DNA of 23,197 nucleotides from an uncultured Clostridia bacterium (lineage in GTDB: Bacteria > Bacillota > Clostridia > Oscillospirales > Ruminococcaceae), in NCBI GenBank assembly GCA_947381875.1, contig CANCXY010000016.1:1-23197 (forward strand), written 5' to 3'. The notes beneath the pieces were generated by a model that searched no databases, was not told the DNA's origin, and worked only from the letters and a program-made list of their open reading frames with translations. Positions 19,298-23,197 of this stretch are shown piece after piece (within the stretch, counting starts at the first letter, position 1; each line of letters begins with the position of its first letter). The translations under genes were made by a program, and so were the position numbers.

Positions 19298-20629
19298 ATG
19301 AATCTCGTCAAACACGAAGCACTCGAAGCAAACAGCCATGAACTCGAATTTTCCATTGACGCGCAGACGTTCAGCGACGCGGTGGGCAAGGCGTTCAGGA
19401 AGGAGGGGAAGAAATACAACATCCCCGGTTTCCGCAAGGGTAAAGCGCCCCGTGCCATGATCGAAAAAATGTATGGCGAAGATGTGTTTTATTATGATGC
19501 CGTCAACGCCCTGTTCCCCCAGGAATATGAGGCGGCTGTGGCGGAAAGCGGCATTGAGCCGGTCGACCGCCCGCAGGCGGAGCTTGTTTCCGCCAGCATC
19601 CAGAACGGCGCGGTGCTGAAAGTCGTCGTCACCGTAAAGCCGGAGATGAAGATCGGCGCTTACAAAGGCTTAAAGGCCACGCGGAAGGTCCATACTGTCC
19701 CCGACAGCGAAGTGGACACGGAGATCGACCGCATGCGGGAGCGCAACGCCCGTATCATCACCAAAGAGGGCAAGGCGGAAGACGGCAACATCGCGGAGAT
19801 CGACTTCGAGGGCTTTATGGACGGGAAACCGTTCGAGGGCGGCAAGGCGGAGAATTTCTCCCTGACGCTCGGCTCCGGCCAGTTTATCGCCGGTTTTGAG
19901 GAGCAGGTGGTCGGCCACGAGGCGGGGGATTCGTTTGATGTGAATGTCACATTCCCTGAGAATTACCAGTCCGAGGAGTTAGCGGGCAAACCGGCAGTAT
20001 TCAAAGTGACGCTGCATGAGGTAAAGGAAAAGGATATCCCGGCGGCAGATGATGAATTTGCTAAGGATGTATCGGAATATGATACCCTGGACGAGTTCAA
20101 GGCAAGCATCCGCAGGGAAAAAGAGGATCGCTGCGAACAGGAAGCCGATGTCGAGTTGGAAAACGACCTGGTAAACCAGATCGTTGAGACGATGGAAGGG
20201 GATATTCCGCCTGTCATGATCTCGACACGCGCCCAGGAAATGCTTCAGGATTTCGATTACCGTTTGCAGCAGCAGGGCCTGAACCTGCCAACCTATCTCC
20301 AATACATCGGCGATACCCCCGCGAACTTCCAGGAGACCACCCGGCAGCGCGCAGAAGAACAGGTCAAAATCCGCCTGGCGCTCGAAGCGGTCGTGCGCGC
20401 GGAGAACATCTGCGTTTCCGATGAGGAGTTCGACGCGGAGATTAAGCGCATTGCCGACGAATACAAGATGGAGGAAACAAAGGTACGCGATACGGTCCCG
20501 GAAAAGGATGTGCGCGGCGATTTGGCTGTCCACAAGGCCATTGATTTTATCAAGCAAAACGCCGAGGTCACAACAGAGCATGTCGACCCCGCGCAAAATC
20601 AGGACGCGCCCGCTGAGGACGCGGAGTAA
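19298..20629 (+). CDS. tig: Trigger factor
   Basis: This is a 443-residue ribosome-bound chaperone and peptidyl-prolyl isomerase. The N-terminal ribosome-binding domain carries the signature PGFRKGKAP (residues 42-51). The FKBP-like PPIase domain (about 150-240) shows VEIDF-type strands, GSGQFIAGFEEQVVGHEAGD and FPENYQSEELAGKPAVF. The helical C-terminal chaperone arms end in an acidic tail (QDAPAEDAE). The start at ATG 19298 has GGAGG 10 bases before it. An in-frame ATG at 19118 would add about 60 residues unlike any trigger factor. tig heads the tig-clpP-clpX-lon block found in many bacteria. Confidence 0.96.
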   Translation: MNLVKHEALEANSHELEFSIDAQTFSDAVGKAFRKEGKKYNIPGFRKGKAPRAMIEKMYGEDVFYYDAVNALFPQEYEAAVAESGIEPVDRPQAELVSASIQNGAVLKVVVTVKPEMKIGAYKGLKATRKVHTVPDSEVDTEIDRMRERNARIITKEGKAEDGNIAEIDFEGFMDGKPFEGGKAENFSLTLGSGQFIAGFEEQVVGHEAGDSFDVNVTFPENYQSEELAGKPAVFKVTLHEVKEKDIPAADDEFAKDVSEYDTLDEFKASIRREKEDRCEQEADVELENDLVNQIVETMEGDIPPVMISTRAQEMLQDFDYRLQQQGLNLPTYLQYIGDTPANFQETTRQRAEEQVKIRLALEAVVRAENICVSDEEFDAEIKRIADEYKMEETKVRDTVPEKDVRGDLAVHKAIDFIKQNAEVTTEHVDPAQNQDAPAEDAE

Positions 20630-20713
20630 ACATTTCAAAATACGACGTCCGATGCCCAGGCGGCCCCGCCGTCCGGCCTATCGGGAGCGCCCAAACCAAA
20701 GAGTTTTTGCAGA

Positions 20714-20738
20714 TTTCCCCGCCCGCAGGGCGGGGAAA
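20714..20738. repeat. Perfect 11-bp hairpin between tig and clpP
   Basis: TTTCCCCGCCC and GGGCGGGGAAA with a GCA loop, no T-run. It lies in the 180-base tig-clpP gap, which also holds ATGCCC/GGGCAT (near 20748-20770). No CIRCE or other heat-shock operator is apparent there. It resembles the hairpin at 608-624. Confidence 0.5.
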
Positions 20739-20809
20739 CACACGGAAATGCCCCTGCGGCTTTTGGGCATCCCTGTCCCATCGGACGATCTACAGCAGGG
20801 AGGACATTT

Positions 20810-21403
20810 ATGAGCCTGGTTCCTTATGTTATTGAGCAGACTTCACGAGGGGAGCGTTCCTATGATATCTTCTCCCGCCTTCTGAACGACCGTATCATCA
20901 TGCTGAGCGAGGAAGTGAACAGCACTACAGCAAGCCTGGTGGTTGCCCAGATGCTCCACCTGGAGGGGCAGGACCCGGAAAAGGATATCCAGTTCTATAT
21001 CAACAGCCCCGGCGGATCCATCACGGACGGCATGGCAATCTATGATACCATGCGGTATATCAAGTGCGATGTCTCCACGATCTGTATCGGCATGGCGGCG
21101 TCTATGGCCTCGCTGCTGCTGGCGGCTGGCGCGAAAGGGAAACGCTTGGCTCTGCCCAACAGCGAGATATTGATCCACCAGCCGTTGATTGGCGGGCAGG
21201 TTGGTTTACAGGGTCAGACGACCGATATCAAGATCCACGCCGACCACCTGGTGCGCACACGCAAAAAGATGAACGAGATCCTCGCCGACTGCACCGGCCA
21301 GCCGCTGGAGCTGATTGAGCGGGACACCGAGCGCGACAACTATATGACGGCGGAACAGGCGAAAGAGTATGGGCTGATCGACGCTGTCATTGAGAAACGA
21401 TAA
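20810..21403 (+). CDS. clpP: ATP-dependent Clp protease proteolytic subunit
   Basis: This is a 197-residue serine protease that forms the tetradecameric chamber of ClpXP. Catalytic residues are visible: Ser98 in [10 protein letters not shown], His123 in ILIHQP, and Asp172 in the [10 protein letters not shown] region. [17 protein letters not shown] is the conserved oligomerisation/strand region. Length is standard. GGGAGG lies 8 bases before the ATG. clpX follows after 9 bases, so the two subunits are made from one transcript. Confidence 0.97.
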   Translation: MSLVPYVIEQTSRGERSYDIFSRLLNDRIIMLSEEVNSTTASLVVAQMLHLEGQDPEKDIQFYINSPGGSITDGMAIYDTMRYIKCDVSTICIGMAASMASLLLAAGAKGKRLALPNSEILIHQPLIGGQVGLQGQTTDIKIHADHLVRTRKKMNEILADCTGQPLELIERDTERDNYMTAEQAKEYGLIDAVIEKR

Positions 21404-21412
21404 GGGAGCGAA

Positions 21413-22729
21413 ATGGCAAACAGAAGCAACAGAGAAAAGATCCTGACATGCAGCTTCTGCGGAAAAACGCAGAATGATGTGGAACGTATGATCATCGGTC
21501 CCGGCGTGAACATTTGCAGCGAGTGTGTGGATATGTGCAACTCGCTGATTGGCGATTCCCCCGATAATCCGCCGCCCCCGCCGCTGCCCGTTCCGCGCCG
21601 GGGCAGGCAGGACACGCCGCCCGAACCGCAGGAGATCCGCGTGCTGACACCCGCCGAAATCAAGGCAAAGCTCGATCAGTATGTGATCGGGCAGGAGAAC
21701 GCGAAGATCGTCCTGTCGGTTTCCGTATATAACCATTATAAACGTATCCTGAGCCTGGACCGGAGCGATGTGGAACTGCAAAAGAGCAATGTGCTGCTGC
21801 TCGGCCCCTCCGGCGTGGGGAAGACGATGCTTGCACAAACACTGGCACGCATCCTCAATGTGCCCATCGCCATTACAGACGCTACCACGCTCACGGAAGC
21901 AGGCTATGTGGGCGAGGATGTGGAAAATATTCTGCTCCGGCTCATCCAGGCGGCGGATTTCGATATTGAGCGCGCGGAAAAAGGCATTATCTATGTCGAC
22001 GAGATCGATAAGATCACGCGCAAGAGCGAGAACCCGTCCCTGACGCGCGACGTGGGCGGCGAGGGTGTGCAGCAGGCGCTGTTGAAGATTTTGGAAGGGA
22101 CGGTCAGCAACGTCCCCCCGCAGGGCGGGCGCAAGCACCCACAGCAGCAGTATATCCAGATCAATACGAAGAATATCCTGTTCATCTGCGGCGGCGCGTT
22201 TGAAGGGCTGGAAAAGCATATCCAAAAGCGCACCGATACCTCCGCGGTCGGCTTCGGAGGCACGCTGAAACAGGACCCCGAAAAAGAGCGCAGCAACCTT
22301 CTCCGCCTGGTGGAGCCGCACGACCTTGTGCGCTATGGGCTGATCCCGGAGCTGGTGGGCCGTATCCCTATCATGACGGTGCTGGATGCTCTGGATGAGG
22401 AGGCCCTCGTGCGCGTACTGAAAGAGCCACGAAACAGTTTGGTGCGCCAATACCAGGCCATGCTGAAAATGGACAACGCCGAGCTGGAGATTACCGACGC
22501 GGCTTTGCGTGCTGTTGCCAAAAAGGCCCTCAAGTTGAAAAGCGGCGCGCGCGGGCTGCGGAGCATCATGGAACAGACGTTGATTGGTGTGATGTACGAT
22601 ATCCCCAGCGACCCGACCATTGTCAAAGTGACGATAGACGAGGATGCCATCAACGGCGGGAAACCGAAAATCGAACACGGCGCGCCGCACAGGCGGTATA
22701 AATCGCTGGCCGCGGGATACGCCAGTTGA
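21413..22729 (+). CDS. clpX: ATP-dependent Clp protease ATP-binding subunit ClpX
   Basis: This is a 438-residue AAA+ unfoldase that feeds substrates to ClpP. The N-terminal zinc-binding domain has Cys13, Cys16, Cys35 and Cys38. A proline-rich linker (about 51-75) leads to the AAA+ module: Walker A GPSGVGKT (131-138), pore loop GYVG (164-167), Walker B VDEID (195-199), and sensor-2 GARGLRS. The ClpP-docking loop reads VGF (279-281), a conservative variant of the common IGF. GGGAG precedes the ATG. A 494-residue frame on the opposite strand (21206-22690) is a codon-bias shadow. Confidence 0.97.
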   Translation: MANRSNREKILTCSFCGKTQNDVERMIIGPGVNICSECVDMCNSLIGDSPDNPPPPPLPVPRRGRQDTPPEPQEIRVLTPAEIKAKLDQYVIGQENAKIVLSVSVYNHYKRILSLDRSDVELQKSNVLLLGPSGVGKTMLAQTLARILNVPIAITDATTLTEAGYVGEDVENILLRLIQAADFDIERAEKGIIYVDEIDKITRKSENPSLTRDVGGEGVQQALLKILEGTVSNVPPQGGRKHPQQQYIQINTKNILFICGGAFEGLEKHIQKRTDTSAVGFGGTLKQDPEKERSNLLRLVEPHDLVRYGLIPELVGRIPIMTVLDALDEEALVRVLKEPRNSLVRQYQAMLKMDNAELEITDAALRAVAKKALKLKSGARGLRSIMEQTLIGVMYDIPSDPTIVKVTIDEDAINGGKPKIEHGAPHRRYKSLAAGYAS

Positions 22730-22802
22730 CAGAAAATGCTATAAAACTTCAAAAAGGTGGCAAGGCATGGGCATATTTACCGATGTCTTGTCATCTTTTC
22801 TG

Positions 22803-22831
22803 TTGAAATATTTTTATCTTTCGCTTATAAT
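22803..22831 (+). promoter_or_regulatory. Promoter of lon
   Basis: TTGAAA (22803-22808), 17-base spacer, TATAAT (22826-22831), about 75 bases before the lon start. lon is therefore expressed separately from clpPX. Confidence 0.8.
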
Positions 22832-22906
22832 ACAGTATAGGGAGAAAAAGTATTTTCAAAAGGGGGTCAAAGCCGGCCCTCAGTTTTGGCATCAGGAGGG
22901 AAACAA

Positions 22907-23197
22907 GTGTCGGACCGAGTGAAAATCATTTTAGATAAAAACGCGGATATCCTGCGCCTGCCAGCTATCGCACTGCGCGGGCTTGTGGTATTTCCGGGCA
23001 ATGTGATCCATTTTGAGGTGGGCCGGAGGAAATCGGTCGCCGCCATCGAATGGGCCATGAACAACAGCAACGCCATCTTCCTTACCGCGCAGAAGGATCT
23101 GGACGTGGAGGAACCTGCTTTGAAAAACCTGTACGCCTACGGCGTAGTAGCGGAAGTAAAACAGGTGCTTCGTGTCACCGATGACCTGGTGAAGGTT
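22907..23197 (+). CDS. lon: ATP-dependent protease Lon, N-terminal fragment (runs off window)
   Basis: Only the first 97 residues are in the window. LRLPAIALRGLVVFPGNVIHFEVGR is the typical opening of the Lon substrate-binding (LAN) domain. It is followed by FLTAQKDLDVEEPALKNLYAYGVVAEVKQVL, which continues the same fold. Lon degrades damaged and regulatory proteins in the cytoplasm. The start is GTG 22907 with AGGAGGG 6 bases upstream. Its place after clpX is common. Confidence 0.93.
   Translation, partial: MSDRVKIILDKNADILRLPAIALRGLVVFPGNVIHFEVGRRKSVAAIEWAMNNSNAIFLTAQKDLDVEEPALKNLYAYGVVAEVKQVLRVTDDLVKV

Noticed and set aside
21206..22690. 494-residue open frame antisense to clpP/clpX
   Set aside because: It lies opposite genes with unmistakable catalytic motifs, has no family features, and arises from GC-rich codon bias.

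Overview
The window looks like a stretch of chromosome from a moderately GC-rich Firmicute of class Clostridia, probably an Oscillospirales-type gut anaerobe. The evidence is the pairing of a TIGR03960-type radical SAM gene with a TIGR03936/DUF2344 gene, a DUF1540 gene, the tig-clpP-clpX-lon order, purine-rich ribosome binding sites and the L19-type leader. The exact lineage is an inference. Conserved housekeeping DNA lies on both sides (1-3345 and 11935-23197) of an 8.6 kb accessory island.

Left flank (1-3345): a partial minus-strand gene for an unrecognised HEIIH-motif protein is transcribed divergently from the radical SAM gene, which overlaps the DUF2344 gene. Both of the latter appear to start at TTG behind strong Shine-Dalgarno sequences. 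A twin-hairpin repeat follows.

Island (about 3346-11934): it is bracketed by a perfect 15-bp direct repeat (3346-3360 and 11920-11934). From left to right it holds an IS30-family insertion sequence with recognisable imperfect ends; a hairpin-rich gene-free segment; two plus-strand genes, one for a SprT-like protein whose zinc motif reads HEMVY and one for a 63-residue unknown; a large cruciform-type hairpin; and a minus-strand block organised like a filamentous phage (inovirus). Read in the direction of transcription, that block encodes a possible ssDNA-binding protein, a HUH rolling-circle initiator, a 61-residue major-coat-like protein, a 71-residue unknown, a 623-residue secreted and C-terminally anchored adsorption-type (pIII-like) protein, three small membrane proteins, and a Zot/pI-type assembly ATPase. 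Two of the small membrane proteins are only 51 and 58 residues long and easily missed. No secretin is present, as expected in a monoderm host, and no integrase is visible. A 13-bp perfect hairpin next to hexamer iterons, just upstream of the initiator, looks like the replication origin. A palindromic motif (TTGAA, 8 bases, TTCAA) recurs at the 5' ends of five island genes, including the IS30 transposase.

Right flank (11935-23197): rplS has its own promoter, structured leader and terminator. A tightly packed run follows: signal peptidase I, GNAT, rbgA/ylqF, rnhB, yraN, M19 dipeptidase and thrC. A DUF1540 gene runs on the opposite strand, followed by a metallophosphoesterase gene. The protein quality-control block tig, clpP, clpX and lon (cut by the window edge) closes the window, with good sigma-A-type promoters before tig and lon.
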